Shown here piece after piece: positions 16,870 through 27,100 of a stretch of 64,000 bases of DNA. Numbering within the stretch: the stretch's first letter is position 1; every line of letters begins with the position of its first letter. Origin of the DNA: Flavonifractor hominis (GTDB lineage Bacteria > Bacillota > Clostridia > Oscillospirales > Oscillospiraceae); the NCBI RefSeq assembly GCF_040095835.1, contig NZ_JBBMFT010000009.1, positions 10,427 through 74,426 of the forward strand. The letters run 5' to 3'. Both the position numbers and the translations under genes were made by a program. A model generated the notes under the pieces. The model saw only the letters and a program-made list of their open reading frames with translations, was not told the DNA's origin and made no database searches.

Positions 16870-17334
16870 CTATACCTCCTCGCTCAGTTCCAGTTTCAGC
16901 AGGGCCAGGGCCCGGCGCTGCCGGGTGGAGACGGTGCCCGGCGGGATGTCCAGGGCCCGGGCGGTCTCGGCCAGGGTCAGCTCCTGGAAAAAGCGCAGCA
17001 CCACCACCGCCCGCAGCTCCCGGGGCAGGCGGGCCACCGCCTCCCGCAGGGGCAGGGCGTCGAAGGCCTCGGCGGCCGACTCGGGCAGCTCCTCCACCGC
17101 CTGCTCCCGCTTGCGGCGGCGCAGCTCGGCGTTGCAGGCGTTGATGAGGATGCGGGTCATCCAGGTGGTAAAGTATTCCGGCTGCCGCAGGCTTTTATAG
17201 TGCAGCAGACCCTGATACACCGCCTCGTCCACCGCGTCCAGGGCATAGGCCTCGCTGCCCAGGTAGAGGTAGGCGGTGCGGTAGAGCCGGGCCTTGATCG
17301 CCTCGGCTTGGGAGATGAATTCCTGTTCGGTCAA
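16870..17334 (-). CDS. ECF-type RNA polymerase sigma factor
   Basis: 154 aa. Region 2 (AYLYLGSEAYALDAVDEAVY ... YFTTWMTRILINACNAELRR) and region 4 HTH (LPRELRAVVVLRFFQELTLA, IPPGTVSTRQRRALALL) are both complete. TTG 17334 is the start; AAAGGGGGG lies 8 bases upstream. It would direct RNA polymerase to promoters released when the DUF4179 partner senses an envelope signal. Targets are not evident in the window. Confidence 0.92.
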   Translation of the reverse strand: MTEQEFISQAEAIKARLYRTAYLYLGSEAYALDAVDEAVYQGLLHYKSLRQPEYFTTWMTRILINACNAELRRRKREQAVEELPESAAEAFDALPLREAVARLPRELRAVVVLRFFQELTLAETARALDIPPGTVSTRQRRALALLKLELSEEV

Positions 17335-17393
17335 GGGCGGCGCCCCCCTTTCTGCCTATTAGAGAAACAAGCGGGCCGGTTTCATTGCCTTTG

Positions 17394-17422
17394 TTGAAAA
17401 AAAGACGGCTTCATTGTATAAT
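17394..17422 (+). promoter_or_regulatory. sigma-A promoter of mutY operon
   Basis: TTGAAA (17394-17399), 17-bp spacer, TATAAT (17417-17422), 55 bases before the mutY start. Confidence 0.8.
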
Positions 17423-17477
17423 ACTCTGAACCCAACGAACACACCGGGGGCCGGGGGCCCCCATGGGGAGGTAACCA

Positions 17478-18503
<1,026 letters not shown>

Positions 18504-18517
18504 CAAAGGAGAACCCT

Positions 18518-19876
18518 ATGCATTCCATTCTGGCTGCCCAGCGGCAGTATTTCAACACCGATGTCACCAAGACCCTGGCCTTCCGGCAGGAGATGCTCAC
18601 CCGGCTGGAGCTGGCCCTGGTCCGGTGGGAGGGGGACTTTCTGGACGCGCTGAAGGCCGACCTCAACAAGTCGCCCTACGAGGCGTATATGAGCGAGCTG
18701 GGCCCCACGCTGGAGGAGCTGCGCTTTGCCCGCAAGCACCTGCGCCGCTGGATGCGGCCCAGCCGCCGGCCCACCCCCATGTCCCAGTTCCCCTCCAGGA
18801 GCACGGTGTACCGGGAGCCCTACGGCGTCAGCCTCATCCTCTCGCCCTGGAACTACCCCGTTTACCTGACCCTGGGGCCCCTGGTGTCGGCCATTGCCGC
18901 CGGGTGCACCGCGGTGGTGAAGCCGGGGGAGGACGCCCCGGCCACCGCCCATGTGCTGGCCCGGGTGCTGGGGGAGGTCTTCCCGCCGGAGTATATCCGC
19001 GTGGTGGAGGGGGACCGGACGGCGGCCGAGGCGCTGCTGGAGCAGCCCTTTGACTATATCTTCTTCACCGGCAGCCCCGCCGTGGGGCGCAAGGTGATGG
19101 CGGCGGCGGCCCGGAACCTGACCCCCGTGACGTTGGAGCTGGGGGGCAAGTCCCCGGTGATCCTGACCGGGGACGCCGACCTGGAGCTGGCGGCCCGGCG
19201 CATCGCCTGGGGCAAGTTCCTCAACGCGGGGCAGACCTGCGTGGCCCCCGACCACGTGTGGGTGCCCGCCGCCCGGCAGGAGGCCTTTGTCCAGGCCCTG
19301 GGGCGGCAGATCGAGGCCCTGTACGGCCCCGACCCCCTGGCGGGGGAGGATCTGCCCCGCATCGTGAACCAGCGGCACTTCGACCGTCTGCTGGCCCTGA
19401 TGGAGGGGGCCCGGGTGGCCGTGGGCGGTGGGAGCGACCGGGCGCGGCTGCGCATCGCCCCCACGGTGCTGACGGAGGTGACGGAGCAGTCCCCGGCCAT
19501 GGGGGAGGAGATCTTCGGGCCCATCCTGCCGGTGCTGAGCTACGACAGCCTGCCCGAGCTGGTGGCCCGGCAGAAGGACAAGCCCCGGCCCCTGGCCCTG
19601 TATCTCTTCACCCGCAGCAGCCAGGCCGAGCGCCTGGTGCTGGGCAGCCTGTCCTACGGCGGCGGGTGCGTCAACGACACCATCGTCCACCTGGCCACCC
19701 CCCACCTGCCCTTCGGCGGGGTGGGCAACAGCGGCATGGGCAGCTGCCACGGCAAGGCGGGCTTCGACACCTTTACCCACGAAAAGAGCGTGCTGAAAAA
19801 GGGACGGCTGGATCTGCCGGTGCGCTATCCGCCCTACGGCGGCAAGAAGCTGTCCACCCTGAAAAAACTTCTCTGA
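18518..19876 (+). CDS. aldehyde dehydrogenase family protein (class 3 type)
   Basis: 452 aa. Oxidises aldehydes with NAD(P). Key motifs: SPWNYPVYLTLGPLVSAIAA, FTGSPAVGRKVM, the Glu in TLELGGKSP, catalytic Cys in NAGQTCVAPD (about residue 242), and EEIFGPILPV. The compact length and C-terminal hydrophobic/basic tail (KKGRLDLPVRYPPYGGKK) match class 3/fatty-aldehyde enzymes. AAAGGAG precedes ATG 18518; it follows mutY by 14 bases and is probably in the same operon. Confidence 0.92.
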   Translation: MHSILAAQRQYFNTDVTKTLAFRQEMLTRLELALVRWEGDFLDALKADLNKSPYEAYMSELGPTLEELRFARKHLRRWMRPSRRPTPMSQFPSRSTVYREPYGVSLILSPWNYPVYLTLGPLVSAIAAGCTAVVKPGEDAPATAHVLARVLGEVFPPEYIRVVEGDRTAAEALLEQPFDYIFFTGSPAVGRKVMAAAARNLTPVTLELGGKSPVILTGDADLELAARRIAWGKFLNAGQTCVAPDHVWVPAARQEAFVQALGRQIEALYGPDPLAGEDLPRIVNQRHFDRLLALMEGARVAVGGGSDRARLRIAPTVLTEVTEQSPAMGEEIFGPILPVLSYDSLPELVARQKDKPRPLALYLFTRSSQAERLVLGSLSYGGGCVNDTIVHLATPHLPFGGVGNSGMGSCHGKAGFDTFTHEKSVLKKGRLDLPVRYPPYGGKKLSTLKKLL

Positions 19877-19893
19877 GACGGGGGCGATGTGCC

Positions 19894-20463
19894 ATGGCAA
19901 AATTATACTTCCGTTACGGGGTCATGGGCTCCAGCAAGACGGCCAACGCGCTGATGGTGCGCTACAACTATGAGGAGCGGGGGCAGGACGCCCTGCTGGT
20001 CAAGCCCGCCATCGACCAGCGGGACGGGGCCCGGTTCGTGGCCTCCCGGGCGGGGCTGAGCCACCCGTGCATCTATGTCTCGGAGCTGATGGAGATGACC
20101 CCCCGGCAGCTGCAGCCCTACGCCTGCATCATCGTGGACGAGGCCCAGTTCCTCAGCCGGGAGGAGGTGCGCTACCTCACCGACCTGGTGGACGACTGGA
20201 ACATCCCGGTGATCTGCTACGGCCTGCGGGCCGACTTCAAGGGGGACCTCTTCCCCGGCTCGGCGGAGCTGCTGGCCACCGCCGACGTCATCGAGGAGGT
20301 CAAGACCATCTGCTGGTGCGGCAAGAAGGCCCTGTGCAACGCCCGCTTCGACGAGCACGGCCATGTGCTCAAAGAGGGCGAGCAGGTGGTGCTGGGGGCC
20401 AACGACAAGTACATCGGCCTGTGCCGCAAGCACTGGAAAGAGGGCAATTTAGGCCCCAAATAA
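19894..20463 (+). CDS. tdk: thymidine kinase
   Basis: 189 aa, type II TK. Phosphorylates thymidine for salvage. P-loop GVMGSSKTANAL at residues ~9-20, DEAQF box (IIVDEAQFLSREEV), and the structural zinc Cys (CWCGKKALCNARF with a later CRKHW). ATG 19894; the ribosome site GGGGG is weak and translation may be partly coupled to the aldehyde dehydrogenase gene 17 bases upstream. Confidence 0.95.
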   Translation: MAKLYFRYGVMGSSKTANALMVRYNYEERGQDALLVKPAIDQRDGARFVASRAGLSHPCIYVSELMEMTPRQLQPYACIIVDEAQFLSREEVRYLTDLVDDWNIPVICYGLRADFKGDLFPGSAELLATADVIEEVKTICWCGKKALCNARFDEHGHVLKEGEQVVLGANDKYIGLCRKHWKEGNLGPK

Positions 20464-20631
20464 GTCGGGGCCCAGGCACTCCGCCGCCAGGGTCAGCCCC
20501 AGCCTCAGGCCCTGGGCAAAGGCGTACATGCCGTGGCCGGCGGCGGGGTTGCCCCGCAGCTCCTCCGGCCACTGGCCGGGGTCGGGCGGGCCCACGAAAT
20601 AGTGGTAGAGCAGTTCCATGGTAGGGGACAT
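20449..20631 (-). CDS. small protein, DUF6809-like, divergent from an XRE regulator
   Basis: 60 aa. It begins MSPTMELLYHYFVGPPDPGQ and ends with a helix AFAQGLRLGLTLAAE resembling the C-terminal helix of small clostridial DUF6809-type proteins; that family link is tentative. ATG 20631 has GGAGGTG 6 bases upstream. It has its own promoter overlapped by two palindromic operators. Its 3' end overlaps the end of tdk by 15 bases tail to tail. Confidence 0.6.
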   Translation of the reverse strand: MSPTMELLYHYFVGPPDPGQWPEELRGNPAAGHGMYAFAQGLRLGLTLAAECLGPDLFGA

Positions 20632-20648
20632 GCGAACACCTCCATAAT

Positions 20649-20694
20649 ACGCAGTTGACTGTGTATTATGATCGTAACACGCAGTAGACTGTGT
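20649..20694. promoter_or_regulatory. two palindromic operators
   Basis: ACGCAGTTGACTGTGT (20649-20664) and ACGCAGTAGACTGTGT (20679-20694) are copies of one 16-bp imperfect palindrome (half-sites ACGCAGT / ACACAGT). Centres are 30 bp apart, about three helical turns. The likely ligand is the XRE protein encoded immediately to the right. Confidence 0.7.
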
Positions 20695-20699
20695 GTCAA
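20671..20699 (-). promoter_or_regulatory. sigma-A promoter of the small divergent gene
   Basis: On the - strand TTGACA (20699-20694), 17-bp spacer, TACGAT (20676-20671). One operator fills the spacer, so a bound repressor would block RNA polymerase. Confidence 0.65.
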
Positions 20700-20711
20700 G
20701 GGGGAAACACG

Positions 20712-20924
20712 ATGTTTGCACAACGGATTCGTATCCTGCGGGGGGAGCGGCATCTCACGCAGGCGGAAGTGGCGCGGGAAGTACAGCTCTCCCCGCGGGG
20801 CTATCAGGATTTGGAGCTGGGGCGTCTGCCCAAGTATGAGACGCTGCTCCGCCTGGCCGACTTCTACGGGGTGTCGGTGGACTGGCTCATGGGCCGGACC
20901 CAGCGGCGGGAGGTGTGGCGATGA
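20712..20924 (+). CDS. XRE-family HTH transcriptional regulator
   Basis: 70 aa, essentially one HTH domain (LTQAEVAREVQLSPRGYQDL, then LLRLADFYGVSVDWLMGRT). ATG 20712 has AAGGGGG 7 bases upstream. Its stop overlaps the start of the radical SAM gene (ATGA 20921-20924), so they are co-translated. The palindromes in front of it suggest autoregulation and control of the divergent small gene. Confidence 0.88.
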   Translation: MFAQRIRILRGERHLTQAEVAREVQLSPRGYQDLELGRLPKYETLLRLADFYGVSVDWLMGRTQRREVWR

Positions 20925-21796
20925 TCTGCAACCTCTGCCCCAGACAGTGCGGGGCCCTGCGCAATGAGACCGAGGGCCGGGGCGTGTGCCGCATGCCGGC
21001 GGCGCCGGTGGTGGCCCGGGCGGCCCTCCACCGGTGGGAGGAGCCCCCCATCTCGGGCACCCGGGGCTCGGGCACGGTGTTTTTCTCCGGCTGCTCCCTG
21101 GGGTGCGTGTTCTGCCAGAACGAGCAGATCAGCCACCGGGACTTCGGCCGCAGCGTCACGGTGGAGCGCCTGCGGGCCATCTTTGAGGAGCTGGTGGACC
21201 AGGGGGCCCACAACATCAACCTGGTCAACCCCACCCACTACGCCCACGTGGTGCTCCAGGCCCTGGAGCGGCCCCTGCCCGTGCCGGTGGTGTGGAACAG
21301 CGGCGGCTACGACCGGGTGGAGACCCTGCGGGCCCTGGAGGGCAAGGTACAGATCTACCTGCCCGACTGCAAGTACCGCACGCCGGAGTACGCCGAACGC
21401 TACTCCGGCGCGGCCGACTATCCCCAGGCGGCGGAGGCCGCCATCCGGGAGATGGTCCGCCAGACCGGCCCCTGCGTGTACGACGGAGACGGGCTTCTGC
21501 AGCGGGGGGTGATCATCCGCCACCTGCTCCTGCCCGGCCGGCTGGCCGAGGCCAAGCGGGTGATGGACTGGGTGGCCGAAACCTTCCCGCCGGGGACGGT
21601 GCTCTTCTCCCTCATGAGCCAGTACATCCCCTGGGGCCGGGCATCGGAGTACCCCGAGATTAACCGGCGGCTGCGCCCCTCGGAGGCCCGGGCGGCTGAA
21701 CAGTACATGGACGCGCTGGGTCTGGAGGGTTTTGCCCAGGACGGCGGCGCCGACCAGGCCGGGTACATCCCCCCCTTCGACCTCACCGGAGTATGA
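20921..21796 (+). CDS. radical SAM protein, PflX-like (COG1313)
   Basis: 291 aa. The radical SAM cluster motif CSLGCVFC (CxxxCxxC) is at about residues 60-67, preceded by an extra CNLCPRQCG at the N-terminus. PflX/COG1313 proteins resemble pyruvate formate-lyase activating enzymes but their substrate is unknown. ATG 20921 overlaps the XRE stop; GGGAGG is 6 bases upstream. Pairing with an XRE regulator suggests conditional expression. Confidence 0.85.
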   Translation: MICNLCPRQCGALRNETEGRGVCRMPAAPVVARAALHRWEEPPISGTRGSGTVFFSGCSLGCVFCQNEQISHRDFGRSVTVERLRAIFEELVDQGAHNINLVNPTHYAHVVLQALERPLPVPVVWNSGGYDRVETLRALEGKVQIYLPDCKYRTPEYAERYSGAADYPQAAEAAIREMVRQTGPCVYDGDGLLQRGVIIRHLLLPGRLAEAKRVMDWVAETFPPGTVLFSLMSQYIPWGRASEYPEINRRLRPSEARAAEQYMDALGLEGFAQDGGADQAGYIPPFDLTGV

Positions 21797-21798
21797 CA

Positions 21799-21832
21799 AA
21801 ACGGGCGGCCCCACGGTTGGGGCCGCCCGTTT
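21799..21832. terminator. bidirectional terminator
   Basis: 15-bp perfect stem AAACGGGCGGCCCCA with loop CGGT; A and T flanks serve the radical SAM gene (+) and the pseudouridine synthase gene (-), whose stop codon lies in the right arm. Confidence 0.9.
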
Positions 21833-22742
21833 ACTGCGGCCGGGCCAGCAGCCGGGCCATGTCCTCCGGCAGGGGCTGCCTCCAGGTGAGCACCGCCCCG
21901 CTCACCGGGTGGCGGAGGGTGAGCCGGGCGGAGTGGAGGGCGGGCCGGGCGATGAGGCTCTTGTCCTCCCGGCCGTACAGGAAGTCCCCCGTCAGCGGGC
22001 AGCCCAGGTGGGCCATGTGCACCCGGATCTGGTGGGTGCGCCCGGTGTCCAGCGTCAGCTCCACCAGGGCCCGGCCCCCGGCGGTATCCACCACCCGGTA
22101 GCGGGTGCGGGCGCTCTGCCCCGCCGGGTCCACCCGCCGGGCGATGATGGAGTCGGGGGAGCGGCCGATGGGGGCGTCCACCACCCCCTCCGCCGGAGCG
22201 GGCACCCCGTCGCACACCGCCAGATACACCCGCTGGAAGTCCGGGGTGTGGAGCTGGCGCTTGAGCTGCTCCTGGGCGTGGGGGTGCTTGGCCACCACCA
22301 TCAGCCCCGAAGTGCCCCGGTCCAGCCGCTGGACCGGGTGAACGTCGGCGCAGATACCCTTTGTTTGGTAATAATAGGCGATGAAATTACAGATGGTATT
22401 GGGCGGCTGGCCCGCTCCGGCGTGGACCAGCACGCCGGGGGCCTTGTTGAGGACCAGCAGGTCCCCGTCCTCATACACGATGTCCAGCGGGCCGGGGGCG
22501 GCCACGGTGTGCCCGGCCTGCCCCGGGTCGGCCACCCGGACCGAGAGGCTCTGCCCCGCCTCCACCCGCTGGGCGGTGGTGACCCGCACCCCGTCCAGCA
22601 GGATGCCGTCCTCCAGCCACTTGATCCGGCGGATGACCGTGCCCGAGAGGTTCAGCTCCCGGCGCAGCAGGGCGTCCACCGTGGCCCCCGCCTGCTCCGG
22701 GGCGACGGTCAGCTCCAGCCGCCGGGCGGGCTGCTGTTCCAT
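21831..22742 (-). CDS. RluA-family 23S rRNA pseudouridine synthase (RluD-like)
   Basis: 303 aa. An S4-like RNA-binding N-terminus (TVDALLRRELNLSGTVIRRI) is followed by the catalytic domain with the Asp motif VQRLDRGTSGLMVVAK (about residue 135) and ELTLDTGRTHQIRVHMAH. It isomerises uridine in structured RNA. AAAGGAGGG precedes ATG 22742. Confidence 0.93.
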   Translation of the reverse strand: MEQQPARRLELTVAPEQAGATVDALLRRELNLSGTVIRRIKWLEDGILLDGVRVTTAQRVEAGQSLSVRVADPGQAGHTVAAPGPLDIVYEDGDLLVLNKAPGVLVHAGAGQPPNTICNFIAYYYQTKGICADVHPVQRLDRGTSGLMVVAKHPHAQEQLKRQLHTPDFQRVYLAVCDGVPAPAEGVVDAPIGRSPDSIIARRVDPAGQSARTRYRVVDTAGGRALVELTLDTGRTHQIRVHMAHLGCPLTGDFLYGREDKSLIARPALHSARLTLRHPVSGAVLTWRQPLPEDMARLLARPQ

Positions 22743-22770
22743 GGCGCTCCCTCCTTTGTCTTGCTGCCCC

Positions 22771-22821
22771 AGTATAACACGGCCGCGGCGGCTTTTCAAA
22801 CGCCGGATTTTGTAGTATAAT
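22771..22821. promoter_or_regulatory. divergent promoters of pseudouridine synthase and hemW
   Basis: Minus strand: TTGAAA (22799-22794), 17-bp spacer, TATACT (22776-22771). Plus strand: TATAAT at 22816-22821, with only a weak -35 (TTTTCA, 22793-22798). The two -35 boxes overlap, so the promoters may compete. Confidence 0.65.
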
Positions 22822-22851
22822 AGATCCATTAAGCGAAACGAGGTGTCCTCA

Positions 22852-24051
22852 ATGGCGGAGAAACTGGGCCTTTACATCCACATTCCCTTCTGCCGCAGCA
22901 AGTGCGATTACTGCGACTTTTACTCCCTGGCGGGGAAGGAAGCGCGGATGGACGACTATCAGAAGGCGCTCATCGCCCATATGAAGGAGACCGCCCCCCT
23001 CACCCGGGGCTGGCAGGTGGACACCGTCTACTTCGGCGGCGGCACCCCCAGCTATTACGGGGAGAAGCGCCTGCGGGAGCTGCTCAAGTTCATCGCCCGG
23101 CGCTTCGACCTGGCCAAGGACGCGGAGATCACCGTGGAGTGCAACCCCGACAGCGTGGAGCGCAAGATGCTGCTGAGCCTGCGCCGGGCGGGGGTGAACC
23201 GCATCTCCCTTGGGGTGCAGTCGGCCCACGACTGCGAGCTGCACAACCTCCACCGCCCCCACGACTTCCGGCAGGCCCAGCGGGCGGTGTCGGCGGCCCG
23301 GGCGGCCAAGATCGGCAACATCAGCCTGGACCTCATCTACGGCCTGCCCGGCCAGGACCTGGAGGGCTGGAAGGACACGGTGGAGCAGGCCCTGTCCCTC
23401 GCGCCGGAGCACCTGAGCTGCTACGGGCTGAAGGTGGAGCCGGGCACCCCGCTGGACGACCGGGTGATCCGGGGGGAGAAGCTGCCCGACGACGACCAGC
23501 AGGCCGACATGTACCTCTGGACGGTGGAGCGCCTGGCGGCGGAGGGGTACCGGCAGTATGAGATCTCCAACTTCGCCCGGGCGGGCTACCAGTCCCGGCA
23601 CAACCTGAAGTACTGGATGGGCCGGCCCTACATCGGCTTCGGCCCCGGGGCCCACTCCGACTTCGGCGGGCGGCGCTACTCCTTCCAGCGGGATCTGGAG
23701 GGGTATATCTCCGGCGTGCTCCACGGCGGCACGGTGATCGACGAGTCCGAGCTCATCCCCCAGCGGGAGCGGGGCAGCGAGTATCTCATGCTCCGCCTGC
23801 GCACCACCCGGGGCATTGAGGAGTGGGAGTACCGGCGGGAATTCTTCCTGAACTTCGACCCCATCGAGCAGAAGCTGGAGGAGTACGAGCGCCAGGGCTG
23901 GGCCGAGCGGCACGACCGCCGCTGGAACCTGACGCCCAAGGGCTTTCTGGTGTCCAACCAGCTCATTGGCGATCTGCTGAGCATTCAGGAGGAGGCCACG
24001 CTGGAAAAGACCCTGCCCCGGCTCAAGCAAGGCCGGCCGGACAAGGAATAA
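22852..24051 (+). CDS. hemW: HemW (radical SAM heme chaperone family)
   Basis: 399 aa. HIPFCRSKCDYCDFYS has CxxxCxxC without the fourth Cys of true coproporphyrinogen oxidase HemN, and the heme-site motif HNLKYW is present, so HemW is favoured over HemN. GGGTP-like YFGGGTPSYY follows. ATG 22852 with ACGAGG upstream; a GTG 9 bases earlier is less likely. Confidence 0.93.
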   Translation: MAEKLGLYIHIPFCRSKCDYCDFYSLAGKEARMDDYQKALIAHMKETAPLTRGWQVDTVYFGGGTPSYYGEKRLRELLKFIARRFDLAKDAEITVECNPDSVERKMLLSLRRAGVNRISLGVQSAHDCELHNLHRPHDFRQAQRAVSAARAAKIGNISLDLIYGLPGQDLEGWKDTVEQALSLAPEHLSCYGLKVEPGTPLDDRVIRGEKLPDDDQQADMYLWTVERLAAEGYRQYEISNFARAGYQSRHNLKYWMGRPYIGFGPGAHSDFGGRRYSFQRDLEGYISGVLHGGTVIDESELIPQRERGSEYLMLRLRTTRGIEEWEYRREFFLNFDPIEQKLEEYERQGWAERHDRRWNLTPKGFLVSNQLIGDLLSIQEEATLEKTLPRLKQGRPDKE

Positions 24052-24089
24052 ATGTCAGAAAAACTTCACAGTTTGATCCCGCGTTCCGG

Positions 24090-24120
24090 AGCCCCCGCTT
24101 GTTTACAAGCGGGGGCTTTT
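24090..24120 (+). terminator. terminator of hemW
   Basis: 11-13-bp stem AGCCCCCGCTT(GT) with its complement and trailing TTTT. Confidence 0.9.
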
Positions 24121-24175
24121 GTGTTAACATAACGACCATGTGGAACTTTGCAACCCGGAACACAGGAGGACAACT

Positions 24176-27100
24176 ATGAAGCAATGCATTCGACGGGGCG
24201 CGGCCCTGGTCCTGGCGCTGGCGGTGACCGTTACGGCGGCCTGCGCATCCAACGCCATGGGCTGGGACGTACATACGAGCCGCGTGCCGCTGGCCCAGAG
24301 CGCCCAGATGGGGAAAAACATCTTTTGGAGCGACACCTATTCCGACCTGCGCACGGAATATTATGTGGAATACACCCCCAATGCCGACGTGACCCCCACC
24401 GTGGCCTACGGCAGCAAGGTGACCGACCGGGTCACCCTCTCGGACATGGCCCAGACCCTGGAGAGCCAGGGCAAGCGGGTGGTCTCCGGCCTCAACGGGG
24501 ACTGGTACGTGCTCAACACCGGCGCGCCCACCGGCCTGGTGGTCACCGACGGGGTGGTGCGCTCCACGTCCTATTACAATGACTCCTGGGCCATCGGCTT
24601 TCTGGAGGACGGCACCGCCTTCATCGGCCAGCCGGCTCTGAGTATGTCGGTCTCCTTCGGCGGACAGGCCGTCAAGCTCAGCGGCGGCATCAACAAGGTG
24701 CGCAAGATCACCGCCAGCGACACCTCCGGCGGCCTGACCCTGCTGACCTCCGATTTTGCCTCCACCACCCAGAACACCGAGCCGGGGGTGGACGTGATCC
24801 TCACCCCGGTGGACGACGGATTTTACTCCCCCCAGCCCCGCATCGGCCGCCAGACCCAGTACGTGGTGGAGCAGGTGCTGGAGTCCACCGGCAGCATCGC
24901 CATCCCCGAGGGCAAGGCGGTGCTCACCATGAACGGCAAGGACAACGCCACGGTGCTGGCCAGCCTCCGGGCCCTGAAGCCCGGGGACACCGTCACCCTC
25001 ACCGTGGCCACCACCGATGACCGCTGGTCCAACGCCGTGCAGGCCCTGGGCGGGGTGTGCAAGCTGGTGACCAACGGCCAGGTGGTCTCCGGCCTGGACA
25101 CCAAAAAGACCGCCTGGCCCGCCGTGGGTATCAAGGCCGACGGCACCGTGGTCTTTTACGCCATGGACGGGCTCCAGTCCGGCTACAGCGTGGGGGCCAC
25201 CCAGACCCAGATCGCCCAGCGCCTGGTGGAGCTGGGGTGCGTGGAGGCCCTGTGCATGGACGGCGGCGGCTCCACCACCATCGGCGTCACCTACCCGGGC
25301 CAGAGCGGCATGCAGGTGGTCAACAAGCCCTCTGACGGCACCCAGCGGAAAAACAGCACCGCCATCTTCCTGACCACCACCCTCCAGCCCACCGGGGAGC
25401 TGGGCAGCTATGCCATCAGCCCCACCGACGCCATGGTCCTCTCGGGGGCCACCCTCCAGATGACCGCCTCCGGGCTGGACACCAACTACTATTCCACCTA
25501 CGCAAACCCCGTGACCTGGTCGGCCACCGGCGGCACGGTGAATGAAAACGGCCTGTTCACCGCCGGCAGCCAGAGCGGCTTTTATCAGGTGACGGCCACC
25601 GACGGCGCCGCCTCGGGCACGGCCTACATCACCACCGTCTCCACCCCCGAGTCCATCCGCCTGACCAACGCCGCCACCGGCAGCACGGTCACCGCCCTGA
25701 ACCTGGACCCCGGCGAGCAGGTGGACCTGACCGCCACGGCCATCTACCGGAAAATGGCCCTGGTGTCCCAGGACAGCTGCTTCACCTGGGCGGCCGACCC
25801 GGCCGTCGGCACGGTGGACCAGAACGGCGTGTTCACCGCCGGGGAGAAGAGCGGCAGCGGCACCCTCACCGTCTCGGTGGGGGGGACCACCACCACCATC
25901 CCGGTGAGCATCGCCGGCCACGTCAAGACCCTGGAGAGCTGCGAGGGCACGCTGGAGTCCTTCACCGCCACCGACACCGCCAGCTTTGCCGGCGAGACCG
26001 GCCTGGACTACGTCCACAACGGCAGCCAGAGCCTGAAGGTGAGCTATGACGCCTCCCTGGCCGGCACGGCCAGCCTGAACACCGGCCTCACCATCCCCAC
26101 CGGCGAGCACTACCTGGGCCTGTGGGTGTACGGCGACGGCTCGGGCAACACACTCATGGCCACCGTGACCGGCGCGGACCAGCAGAGCCAGCAGGTCCTG
26201 CTCACCGCCCTGGACTTCACCGGCTGGAAGCACGTGTGCGTGGAGCTGCCCGACGGCGCCGCCGCCCTGACCAGCCTGGACGTCATCTACGGCGGCACGG
26301 GCGGCCCGGCGGGGAGCATCTGGCTGGACCACTTCACCACCTCCAACGAGGAGATGCACGACACCACCGCCCCCACCCTCTCCCTGCAGGTCAGCGGCAC
26401 CCAGCTCACCGCCGTCATGCAGGACGACGTGGACAAGACCCTCGCCCAGGGCAACCTGTCCCTGACCTATGACGGGGCCGAGCTGCCCTTTACCTGGAAC
26501 GAGAGCACCGGCACCCTGACGGCCACCCTGCCCGCCGCCGACAGCGGCTACCACCGGGTGAGCGTGTACGCCGCCGACGCCAGCGGCAACCTGGCCCGCG
26601 CCTCCGCCGACGTGCAGCCCGCCACCCCCCGCACCTCTCCCTTCAGCGACATGACGGGCAACTGGGCCGACGCCTACGCCACCTACCTCTACGACACCGG
26701 CGTGTCCAACGGCACCGGGGGGGACACCCCCGCCTTCCAGCCCTCCCGGCAGATCACCCGGGCGGAGTTCTTCGCCATGGTGGCCCGCTGGATGGGGCTG
26801 GACCTGACCCAGTACGCCGATGTGGAGCTGCCCTTTGCCGACGCCGACTCCATCCCCGACTGGGCCATCAACGAGGTCAAGGCCATGTACAGCCTGGGCA
26901 TCCTCAAGGGCGCCAATGAGAACGGCGTGCTGAAGGTCAACGCCCAGTCCACCATCACCCGGGCCGAGGCCATCACCATCCTGGGCCGGACCCAGCCCAA
27001 GGGCTACGCTGAGCCTGAGCTGAGCTTTGACGACGCGTCCCTGGTGGCCGACTGGTCGGCCCCCTATATCAAGAGCCTGGTGGGCCAGGGCGTGGTGACG

